Shown: in pieces, positions 35,349-42,707 of the stretch | Layout: each line of letters starts with the position of its first letter | How positions within the stretch are numbered: position 1 is the first letter of the stretch | Made by a program: the position numbers and the translations under genes | Notes under the pieces: model-generated | The model's database searches: none | Seen by the model: only the letters and a program-made list of their open reading frames with translations | What the model was told of the DNA's origin: nothing | NCBI RefSeq assembly: GCF_004340785.1 | Contig: NZ_SLXS01000004.1 | Coordinates: 62,001-126,000 of the forward strand | Direction: 5' to 3' | DNA length: 64,000 bases | Origin: Tumebacillus sp. BK434 | Lineage (GTDB): Bacteria; Bacillota; Bacilli; Tumebacillales; Tumebacillaceae

Positions 35349-36365
35349 ATGAGAAGGAAACGCAAGAACCGTATCTGGCTGTGGCTGTCCTTTTGGTGCC
35401 TGCTGCTCGTCTTTCTGGCACCCTCCGTTAGCATCGCCTATCTCGGCTGGCAATACCTGCATCCGCCGAAAAAACCGATCCTCGAAACCCCAGGAGCGTT
35501 TCGCCTCGACTACCAGGACATCGCCTTCCCAAGCGAACAGGAAAACGTCACGCTCAAAGGCTGGCTGGTGCCTGCCCGCGAAGCCACCTCGCGCATCGTC
35601 ATCTTCGCGCACGGCTATTCGGAAAACCGGGCCAGCGCCAATGTCGCGCTGCACATGGCCAAAGCGCTGCACAACCGCAACATCGCCTCACTGTTGTTCG
35701 ATTTTCGCGGCGCAGGGGAATCGGACGGGACGATGACTTCACTCGGCTATTATGAAAAACAGGATCTGCTCGGCGCCATCGACTACGCCAAAGGGCTCGG
35801 CTATCACCAGATCGGGCTGGTCGGCTTCTCGATGGGGGCTTCGACAGCTTTAAACGTGGCGCCGGAAGTGCCGGAAGTGCAGGCGGTGATCGCCGACTCG
35901 GCGTTTACCAACTTGAGCCAATATCTGGAGACCAACCTGTCCAACCTGCACCCGCTGGCCGAAGTGGAATTTATGCCCAAACTGGCGCTGTGGGAAGCGA
36001 GCGTTTTGACCGGGATCGAGCCGGAGGCGGTGCAGCCGATCCTGTCGATTCAGAACTTGCGCGATCGGGGTGTCTTCTTGATCCATGCGGCAGGGGATGA
36101 GATCATTCCGGCGTCAGAAAGCCGGAAACTGGCCGCCGCATCCGATTCGATGAACACGGTACTCTGGGTATCGCACGCCAACAAGCACGTCGGCACCTAT
36201 TCGAAAGAGACCAGCGAATATCTGGTGCGCACGACCGCCTTTTTGTCCTACTATCTGGACAAGGGGCAGGGCGGGATGCAGACGGCAGCGAAGAGCGTGG
36301 AGGACGAAGTCCCGACGCAAGCGACGTTTACGGAGCGCATCGCGCGCACAGACAAGGAATTGTAA
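35349..36365 (+). CDS. Membrane-anchored alpha/beta hydrolase
   Basis: The 338-residue protein has an N-terminal anchor (LWLSFWCLLLVFLAPSVSIAYLGW, about residues 10-35) with a basic cytoplasmic start, followed by an alpha/beta-hydrolase domain. The oxyanion segment FAHGYSENRAS, the nucleophile elbow GFSMG with Ser161 and a late Asp (HAAGDEIIPASES) are present. A His in HANKHVGTYSKE completes the likely triad. The domain faces outside. Relatives (YqkD/YfhR type) are esterases or peptidases of unknown substrate. Confidence 0.82.
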   Translation: MRRKRKNRIWLWLSFWCLLLVFLAPSVSIAYLGWQYLHPPKKPILETPGAFRLDYQDIAFPSEQENVTLKGWLVPAREATSRIVIFAHGYSENRASANVALHMAKALHNRNIASLLFDFRGAGESDGTMTSLGYYEKQDLLGAIDYAKGLGYHQIGLVGFSMGASTALNVAPEVPEVQAVIADSAFTNLSQYLETNLSNLHPLAEVEFMPKLALWEASVLTGIEPEAVQPILSIQNLRDRGVFLIHAAGDEIIPASESRKLAAASDSMNTVLWVSHANKHVGTYSKETSEYLVRTTAFLSYYLDKGQGGMQTAAKSVEDEVPTQATFTERIARTDKEL

Positions 36366-36377
36366 TCAGGCACATAA

Positions 36378-36406
36378 AAAGAGAGGGCAGGATCTGCCCT
36401 CTCTTT
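36378..36406. terminator. Bidirectional terminator
   Basis: A 13-pair stem (36378-36390 with 36394-36406), loop GAT, flanked by A and T runs, separates the hydrolase from the convergent acetyltransferase. Confidence 0.85.
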
Positions 36407-36407
36407 C

Positions 36408-36926
36408 CTATAAGTACAAAGCCATCAGGTACTCGTCATAGACGATGCCGTCGACGCGCAAGGCGTCTTTTTCCACGCCGTACACCTGAAAGCCTTTGCG
36501 CTCATACAGCCGTTTGGCCGGTTCGTTGGTCGTGACGACCGCCAGTTGGATCTGCGTGACTTCCGGCAGCCGTTTGACCTCATCGATCAAGTGCTGCATC
36601 AGCTTGGAACCGGCGCCGGTGCCGTGCAGCTCCGGAATGACATACATGCCCCAGATCATGCCTTTATGTTTGAGCTTATTCTTTTGCTGTTGGACAAAGC
36701 CGATCATGCCGACCAGCGACCCGTCTTTCAAAAAGGCGCCGGCGATAAAATTGTGCGGGGCGACGCGGGAGGCGAATGCGGCGATGTCAGATTCCAGCGT
36801 GACGTGCCGTTCTTCTTCATAGGAAGAGCCGAACGCCTGCGGATACTCTTGCAGCCCGCGCAGCCGCAATGCGCGAAAGGAAGCGGCGTCGTCCGGCCCG
36901 AGGTTGCGTACGTGGAGTTGTAACAT
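36408..36926 (-). CDS. GNAT-family N-acetyltransferase
   Basis: I start at ATG 36926 (MLQLHVRNLGPDDA) because AAAGGA lies nine bases upstream; an ATG four codons earlier is too close. The 172-residue protein has the GNAT core, with motif A MIWGMYVIPELHGTGAGSKLMQHL containing the acetyl-CoA pyrophosphate loop (here ELHGTGAG), then IQLAVVTTNEPAKRLYERKGF for motif B. It transfers an acetyl group from acetyl-CoA to an unknown amine in the cytosol. It is divergent from the peptidase gene. Confidence 0.85.
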   Translation of the reverse strand: MLQLHVRNLGPDDAASFRALRLRGLQEYPQAFGSSYEEERHVTLESDIAAFASRVAPHNFIAGAFLKDGSLVGMIGFVQQQKNKLKHKGMIWGMYVIPELHGTGAGSKLMQHLIDEVKRLPEVTQIQLAVVTTNEPAKRLYERKGFQVYGVEKDALRVDGIVYDEYLMALYL

Positions 36927-37008
36927 TTCTGTCATTCCTTTCTTTCTTCCTATTCTACCCGATTTTTTGGGAATGGTATATGCTGGAGTCAGAGAGGAGA
37001 TGTGGCAG

Positions 37009-38790
37009 ATGCAGACAAAACTGTCCCAAAATTGGAATTTGGATGACATTTTCACAGGCGGCAAGCAATCGGAAGCGCTGGCTGCCGAGATGACCCAGAT
37101 TGCCGATGCGATTTCTGAACTTATTGTTTCCTATAAAGATTGTGATCAGTTGAAAGCTTTGATCTTGATGCTGCAAGAGCTGGGCAGCCGGCTGCAGGAG
37201 TGCGAGATGTTTATCTTCTGCTTGTCCTATGAACATCGCGGGGATGCTCAGGTCCGGCAGCTGCAGGGCACGGCGGACGGACTGCGCGCCAAACACACGG
37301 CGCTGATGATTCGCTTGGAGCAGGTGCTCGCTCAGGTGCCGCAAGCGGCGTGGGCGGAGCTGCTGCAGGACGAGCAGCTCGGTGCGATCAAGTTCTACCT
37401 CGACGAACGCCGTGAGCGGGTCCACGACCGGATGAGCGGTGAGCAGGAACTATTGGTGAACGACTTGGCGGCAGACGGTTACCACGCCTGGTCGAACCTG
37501 TACCGCACGCTGCAGCACCAGCTGCGCGTGCCGGTCGTGCTGGACGGCGCAGAGCAGGAACTGAGCGCAGGGCAGGTGTTCGGGATGCTCCATCATCGCG
37601 ACCGTGCGGTGCGCATCGCGGTGCTGGAGGCGCTGGAAAGCAAAATGCAAGGGGAAGCGGAGCTGTTTGCGGCGGTGCTCAACCACATCTCCGGATTCCG
37701 GTTGGCGCTGTACAAGCAGCGCGGTTGGGACTCGGTGCTGCAGGAGCCGCTGAGTAACAACCGTCTGTCACAGGCTACGCTCGACGCGATGTACCAGGCG
37801 GTAGACCGGAATCGCCATCGCCTGACCTCCTTCCTAAAACGTAAAGGCGAACTGCTCGGCGTGGATCGCCTGATGATGCAGGACAGCAACGTGCCGTTTC
37901 AGGAAGTGTCGACCAATCTGACCTTCGATGAGGCGGCCGCTTTGATCGTCGAGCAGTTCCATGCTTTCTCGCCGCACATGTCCGATTTTGCCAAGAAGAG
38001 CTTCGAACAGGAGTGGGTGGAAGCGGAAGAGCGTCCCGATAAGCCGGGCGGCGGTTTCTGCATCCCGTTCATCCGCAAGGGAGAGTCCCGCCTGTATATG
38101 AGCTATCGCGGCCGGGCGTCCGACATGATGGTCCTCGCCCATGAACTGGGCCACGGCTATCATAATGAGGTGCTCTGCGGCCTGCCGCACTTCGCGCAGG
38201 AATACCCGATGTCGCTGGCGGAGACGGCCTCGACGTTCGCCGAGCTGATCGTGATGGACGCGGCGATCGAACAGGCTCCCGCACAGGAGGAAAAAGCGGC
38301 GCTGCTCGCCGACAAATTGGGCCGTGGGTTGCTCATGGTGCTCGGCGTCTATGGGGCCTACCGCTTCGAGCGCGTGTTTTACGAAGAGCGGAAAAGCGGC
38401 ATCGTGCCGACCGAGCGCATTACCGAGCTGATGGCGGACGCGCAGCGGCATGCATACGACGGCGTGTGCGACCGCTACCATCCGTACCAGTGGGTCTTGC
38501 AGGGGCATTTCTATATGACCGACAATCCCTTTTACAACTTCCCGTACACGTTTGGCTACCTGTTTTCGATGGGACTTTATGCGCAGGCGAAACAGCGCGG
38601 GGCAGGCGAGTTTGCGGACAGCTACCGCAGTCTGCTTCGCGATACGGGCAGCATGACGGCAGAAGAACTGGCCAGCCGGCACCTCGGCGTCGATTTGACC
38701 AAGTCCGATTTTTGGCAAGGGGCGATCGACCTGCTGGCTGCCGATGTCGAACAGTTCCTGCAATTGACCGATACAGCAGTAGAGAATTGA
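37009..38790 (+). CDS. M3 family oligoendopeptidase
   Basis: ATG 37009 follows AGAGGAG by seven bases; the frame is open upstream but without a ribosome site. The 593-residue protein is a PepF/M3B-type zinc metallopeptidase, with the zinc site LAHELGHGYH (HExxH from His378) and a downstream Glu in LAETASTFAEL. The N-terminal half is the helical cap that limits substrates to short peptides. It is cytosolic, without a signal peptide, and degrades oligopeptides. Confidence 0.92.
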   Translation: MQTKLSQNWNLDDIFTGGKQSEALAAEMTQIADAISELIVSYKDCDQLKALILMLQELGSRLQECEMFIFCLSYEHRGDAQVRQLQGTADGLRAKHTALMIRLEQVLAQVPQAAWAELLQDEQLGAIKFYLDERRERVHDRMSGEQELLVNDLAADGYHAWSNLYRTLQHQLRVPVVLDGAEQELSAGQVFGMLHHRDRAVRIAVLEALESKMQGEAELFAAVLNHISGFRLALYKQRGWDSVLQEPLSNNRLSQATLDAMYQAVDRNRHRLTSFLKRKGELLGVDRLMMQDSNVPFQEVSTNLTFDEAAALIVEQFHAFSPHMSDFAKKSFEQEWVEAEERPDKPGGGFCIPFIRKGESRLYMSYRGRASDMMVLAHELGHGYHNEVLCGLPHFAQEYPMSLAETASTFAELIVMDAAIEQAPAQEEKAALLADKLGRGLLMVLGVYGAYRFERVFYEERKSGIVPTERITELMADAQRHAYDGVCDRYHPYQWVLQGHFYMTDNPFYNFPYTFGYLFSMGLYAQAKQRGAGEFADSYRSLLRDTGSMTAEELASRHLGVDLTKSDFWQGAIDLLAADVEQFLQLTDTAVEN

Positions 38791-38802
38791 AAAACAGTGA
38801 AT

Positions 38803-38831
38803 AGCCAACCAGACAGACTGGTTGGCTTTTT
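38803..38831. terminator. Terminator after the M3 peptidase
   Basis: AGCCAACCAG (38803-38812) and CTGGTTGGCT (38818-38827), loop ACAGA, are followed by TTTTT. Confidence 0.85.
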
Positions 38832-38840
38832 CTGTTGCGG

Positions 38841-39058
38841 TTAGGCAATGGTGAAGGTGGTGCTGGCTTGCTGCGGGCTGTCGCTCGACGTGATCTGGCC
38901 GACGATGGTGTAGGTGCCGGCTGCGACTTGGTTGCCGTTGTTGTCGGTCTGGTTCCACGTCTCGCTGTAGGCACCGACTCGCCCGGCTGCAGGGTCAGCG
39001 TGATCTGTACCGATTCCCCGACCTATTTTCATATGTCCAAACATCGTGAATGTTTACT
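38841..39058 (-). pseudogene. Broken BsuPI-like proteinase-inhibitor domain
   Basis: The minus strand encodes the C-terminal half of an intracellular proteinase inhibitor (BsuPI) fold: YSETWNQTDNNGNQV, then AAGTYTIVGQI. The part upstream is in other frames. ITLTLQPGESV, which should directly precede YSETW, lies in a second frame, and a DVWTYENRSGN-like segment lies in a third. No start codon with a ribosome site is found and the sequence beyond is not coding. I take it as an eroded, frameshifted gene next to the M3 peptidase. Confidence 0.6.
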
Positions 39059-39079
39059 GGTTGACAGTAAAACACGCGC

Positions 39080-39108
39080 TTGTCCGCAGACTTTTGTCAC
39101 GGTATGAT
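39080..39108 (+). promoter_or_regulatory. Promoter of the DUF4931 gene
   Basis: TTGTCC (39080-39085), 17 bases and TATGAT (39103-39108) lie about 30 bases before the start at 39140. Confidence 0.55.
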
Positions 39109-39139
39109 GAAGAAAAGTGGAGAAAATGGGTGATCGAGG

Positions 39140-39907
39140 ATGACGTACTCAACGGAGACTCATTTGCAGTTTGTGATGAACATCGGGCAGCAAAAGCCGG
39201 AGAGCATCATCAACCGGGAGACGGCATGCCCGTTTTGCGACCGGGCGTCGCTGACCGGTATCTTGGCGGAAGATGGTCCGCTGATGCTGCTCAAAAATAA
39301 GTATCCGGTCTTGCAGGACACTTTGCAGACGGTGCTGATCGAAACGGATGAGTGCTTGTCGGAACTTTCGACGTATGACCCGGCGCATATGCGGCGCCTG
39401 ATGCGCTTTGCCGTGCAGGAATGGGAGCGGCTCGAACAAAGCGGCGAGTTCCGCTCGGTGGTGATGTTCAAAAGCCACGGCCCGCAGTCGGGCGGCACGA
39501 TCCGCCATCCGCACATGCAGATCGTCGGGCTGAAGAAAGTCGACTATTTAGAGCACGTCAGCCCCGAGCAGTTCGAAGGGATCAGGATCGCCGCCGAGCC
39601 CGGGGTGGAACTGAACGTCTCGAGCAAGCCGCGGATCGGTTTTTATGAGCTGAATGTCGTCCTGTCCGACTTGGAGCAGATCGACATCATGGCCGCATAC
39701 ATTCAAAAGTCCGCCCACTATCTGATGCATCATTTCCACAAGGCGTGCAATTCGTACAATCTGTTCTTCTACCGGCTGAGCGGAACGATCTGCGTGAAGA
39801 TCATGCCGCGCTTTGTCGCATCGCCGATCTATGTGGGCTTTGGCATTCCACAGGTCGCCGACCGGATCGGCCAGGTGGCGCAGGAGATGCAGCAACTCTA
39901 CTTTTAA
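39140..39907 (+). CDS. DUF4931 protein, HIT/GalT-like
   Basis: The 255-residue cytosolic protein has a zinc-type CPFC pair near residue 31 and a histidine motif, IRHPHMQI, near residue 121. The latter corresponds to the H-x-H active site of galactose-1-phosphate uridylyltransferase and HIT proteins. It fits the DUF4931 family of Bacilli. A nucleotidyl-transfer or nucleotide-hydrolysis role is inferred from the fold; no substrate is known. A weak GAGG ribosome site precedes ATG 39140, and the gene has its own promoter and terminator. Confidence 0.75.
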   Translation: MTYSTETHLQFVMNIGQQKPESIINRETACPFCDRASLTGILAEDGPLMLLKNKYPVLQDTLQTVLIETDECLSELSTYDPAHMRRLMRFAVQEWERLEQSGEFRSVVMFKSHGPQSGGTIRHPHMQIVGLKKVDYLEHVSPEQFEGIRIAAEPGVELNVSSKPRIGFYELNVVLSDLEQIDIMAAYIQKSAHYLMHHFHKACNSYNLFFYRLSGTICVKIMPRFVASPIYVGFGIPQVADRIGQVAQEMQQLYF

Positions 39908-39924
39908 GGAAAGCATATGATAAT

Positions 39925-39958
39925 AAAGGACAACTCTTTGTCGAAGAGTTGTCCTTTT
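39925..39958. terminator. Bidirectional terminator
   Basis: A 14-pair stem (39925-39938 with 39944-39957), loop TGTCG, separates the DUF4931 gene from the convergent DUF418 gene. Confidence 0.85.
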
Positions 39959-39982
39959 ACTTTGTTCCAAATTCTAGTACAA

Positions 39983-41230
39983 TTATCTAGAAATAGAAAT
40001 GTCTCTTTTCAGCCGCATGCTTTGCAATTGTCCATAGGTCAGCGACCGCCAGAGCCACTCGACCGGGCCATAACGGAAGTAACGCAGCCAGACGATCGAG
40101 AAGACCATCAGCAGCGGGTAGATCAAAAAGGAGATCAAGAGTCCTTTCGCCGGACCGATTTTGTTGAACAGGCCGAAGCCGTACGAGTAGAAGATCGTCG
40201 TGCAGATCAGCGAGGACATCAGGTAATTGGAGATCGCCATTCGCCCGACGGCGGCGAAGGGTGCCGTCTTCGCCCGGATCCAGTCGATCTGCATCAGCTG
40301 GAGGATCGACGTCACATAGAAGAAGCACAGCGCAGGATTGTGCAAGGCCCGAATGCACTGATCTAAGATGTAGCGCACCGTTTGCGGATTCGATGACACG
40401 GCGAGGCTGTTCGTGTAGAAGGCGGAGAACAGAGCGGTGAAGAGCGAGCCGACCCAGATCCAGCGGATCAGCGTGCGGTGCTCGGCCACGTTTTGGAAGA
40501 TGCGTTTTTTCGCTGCGTAGACGCCGAACAGGAACATGGCGAAGACGACGGGAAACAGCGCCCAAAACACGCCGTATTGGTAGACGAAATCGGCGATGCG
40601 CTGCAGTACCTGGCTGCCGTACGTGCCATACTCGTAGACCTCGTTCGCCTCTTGCAGCATCAGCGACGGGTTGAACAGCTTGACGCCGAGCCCTGATGCC
40701 TGGTAGAGCGGGATGGTGACCTTCTGGTAGGTGCCAAGGAAATTCAGCACCGGCGTCAGGAAAAGGAAGAAAAAAGCCGAGCTGAGCACAAACCACGGTC
40801 TGGCGCGGTAGAACAGGACGAGCAAAAAGGCGAGCACCGCATATTCGAACAAGATGTCGCCCGACCAGATCAAAATGGCATGGATGAGTCCAAAGACGAG
40901 CAAGATGCTGATCCGGCGCAAAAACAGCGGCACTTCCCGTCTGCCTTTTCGACGGGCGCGCTCCAGAAAGATCATCATGCCGATGCCAAACAAAAAGGAA
41001 AACATCGTGTAGAACTTGCTGGCGACCAGCATGTCGATCAACAGTTTGGCCAGCTTGTCCCCTTCTTCTGTCCACAGCGTCATCCGGGCGCGGGACAGAT
41101 ACTGGTAGGCGCTGGAGAAGAACTGCATGTTGACGATCAAAATCCCCAAGATGGCAAAACCGCGAATCACATCAAGCTCCATCATCCGCTGTTCGGGTTG
41201 AATCGGTTTGACTTCTGACTGCTGTGTCAT
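39983..41230 (-). CDS. DUF418 family membrane protein
   Basis: The 415-residue protein has about ten membrane helices and the family's N-terminal signature ELDVIRGFAILGILIVNM. A second conserved region, FSFLFGIGMMIFLERA, follows, and the C-terminal DUF418 segment with RMAISNYLMSS ends near residue 400. Relatives (YeiB type) resemble acyltransferase-3 proteins, and a role in modifying or moving a lipid-linked or amino-sugar compound has been suggested but not settled. It lies in the cytoplasmic membrane. Confidence 0.85.
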   Translation of the reverse strand: MTQQSEVKPIQPEQRMMELDVIRGFAILGILIVNMQFFSSAYQYLSRARMTLWTEEGDKLAKLLIDMLVASKFYTMFSFLFGIGMMIFLERARRKGRREVPLFLRRISILLVFGLIHAILIWSGDILFEYAVLAFLLVLFYRARPWFVLSSAFFFLFLTPVLNFLGTYQKVTIPLYQASGLGVKLFNPSLMLQEANEVYEYGTYGSQVLQRIADFVYQYGVFWALFPVVFAMFLFGVYAAKKRIFQNVAEHRTLIRWIWVGSLFTALFSAFYTNSLAVSSNPQTVRYILDQCIRALHNPALCFFYVTSILQLMQIDWIRAKTAPFAAVGRMAISNYLMSSLICTTIFYSYGFGLFNKIGPAKGLLISFLIYPLLMVFSIVWLRYFRYGPVEWLWRSLTYGQLQSMRLKRDISISR

Positions 41231-41498
41231 GGAGAGATTCCCCCTTTCTTTCCTTATAGTCGGAAAATTTGCAAGAAACGTTGCAGTCGATAAAGTAGTA
41301 AGGAAAAATATTTTAGACAGAATTTTCGAGATTTCACTTTACAGATACAATTGTAGTGTAATATATATGAGTAAAGATAATTGTTTGTCATGGAATAATC
41401 AACTCATAAGACTGAGTGATTAAATAGGAATGTTGTGTGGGGGTAATGTAATAAAAGAAATTCCGCTTGTAAGTGAAGTCTGCTAACGGAGGTAGAGT

Positions 41499-42437
41499 AT
41501 GCAGGATACGAGATCGATCGACTCGACGAAAGCGAATGTGAAGGCGTATTCGAAAGCAGGCTATGGACTGGCAATCTGTCATCACGGCGAGATCTTGCAG
41601 GGGAAGTTTTACGACGCAGACGGCACGCTGCGCCGCGGGCTGGTGACTTTACCTTGCGACCAGTATCAGGCAGGGGCGCATTTTGTGCCGGATGCGAGCG
41701 GGATTTTGACGGTCGAGCCTTCCTTTAAGAAAAAAGCGCTGCGGGCGGCGCTCGTCACTTTGGAGAATCTGAAGGAGCGGAAAGTCGGCGGGCGGCTGGT
41801 CGTGGACAGCGACATTCCGGAAGGCTGGGGCTTGGGCTCTTCGACAGGTGATGTGGTGGCGACGATCATGGCGGTGGCGAACGCGCTGGAGATCGAGCTG
41901 TCCGAAGAGCGCATCGGAGCGCTGGCGGTCGAATCGGAGACAGCAGCCGATTCGATCATGTTTATCGACCGCTGCGTGCTGTTCGCACAGCGCGACGGGC
42001 TGGTGATCGAAGACTTCGGCGGGCAGTTTCCGGCTTTCGAGGTGCTCGGTTTCAACACGGAGCCGAACAGCAACGGCGTCGACACGCTGGCATTCGAACC
42101 GGCCAATTACAACGTGCAGGAGATCGACCGGTTTGTGAAACTGCGAGATATCATGCGCCGCGCGGTGCAACTGCAGGACGCCAAACTGATTGGACAGGTG
42201 GCGACGGAGAGCTCGGAGATCAATCAGAACTATCTGCCCAAGCTCCGCTTTGACGATCTGCAGAAGCTGGGCCTGCAGATCGGTTCGGTGGGCTTGCAGA
42301 TGGCGCACAGCGGCACGGTCGGCGGTTTTATGTTTGAACCGGGCGCCGCCTGCCTCGACGAGCGTATGGCGGAAGCGACGGCGAAACTCGTCGAATGGGG
42401 ATTCGAAATCACGTGCCGGTTTCAGGTCGGCTTCTAG
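41499..42437 (+). CDS. GHMP kinase, PduX/L-threonine-kinase-like
   Basis: The 312-residue protein belongs to the GHMP superfamily. The phosphate-binding motif 2 reads EGWGLGSSTGD (near residue 110), and the N-terminal YGLAICHHGEILQGKF resembles PduX, which phosphorylates L-threonine for the cobalamin side arm. The late motif 3 is QMAHSGTVGGFMFE. GGAGG lies eight bases before ATG 41499. No other cobalamin gene is in the window. It directly precedes NRPS/PKS half 2 on the same strand but is separated by a strong terminator and a new promoter, so co-regulation is not shown. It could supply O-phosphothreonine or phosphorylate another hydroxy compound. Confidence 0.72.
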   Translation: MQDTRSIDSTKANVKAYSKAGYGLAICHHGEILQGKFYDADGTLRRGLVTLPCDQYQAGAHFVPDASGILTVEPSFKKKALRAALVTLENLKERKVGGRLVVDSDIPEGWGLGSSTGDVVATIMAVANALEIELSEERIGALAVESETAADSIMFIDRCVLFAQRDGLVIEDFGGQFPAFEVLGFNTEPNSNGVDTLAFEPANYNVQEIDRFVKLRDIMRRAVQLQDAKLIGQVATESSEINQNYLPKLRFDDLQKLGLQIGSVGLQMAHSGTVGGFMFEPGAACLDERMAEATAKLVEWGFEITCRFQVGF

Positions 42438-42444
42438 CAAAAAG

Positions 42445-42480
42445 AAAGCGGGTGCAGTCTTAAGACTGCACCCGCTTTGT
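42445..42480 (+). terminator. Terminator after the GHMP kinase
   Basis: A perfect 15-pair stem (42445-42459 with 42464-42478), loop TTAA, insulates the kinase gene from the NRPS operon. Confidence 0.85.
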
Positions 42481-42526
42481 TGATTTTAGACAGGTTTGAA
42501 GTGTTCAAATTTCAAGGGAAAGTTAA

Positions 42527-42555
42527 TTGTAAAGCGTCTGTCTGTGTGTTACAAT
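42527..42555 (+). promoter_or_regulatory. Probable promoter of NRPS/PKS half 2
   Basis: TTGTAA (42527-42532), a 17-base spacer and TACAAT (42550-42555) give a leader of about 145 bases before ATG 42708. The leader is AT-rich and shows no riboswitch fold that I recognise. Confidence 0.55.
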
Positions 42556-42707
42556 TCTGTTATTTAACAAGTGACTATACAACGATAAAGTCTGGAAAAT
42601 GATCGGATAATGGGTTTTCACACAGTGTATTGATGATGGGGTGAACCGCTGCGAAAATAGCCGTTTGGGCGGTGCTTATTTAAATTGAAAGAGGGTTGAT
42701 CTTAAAG

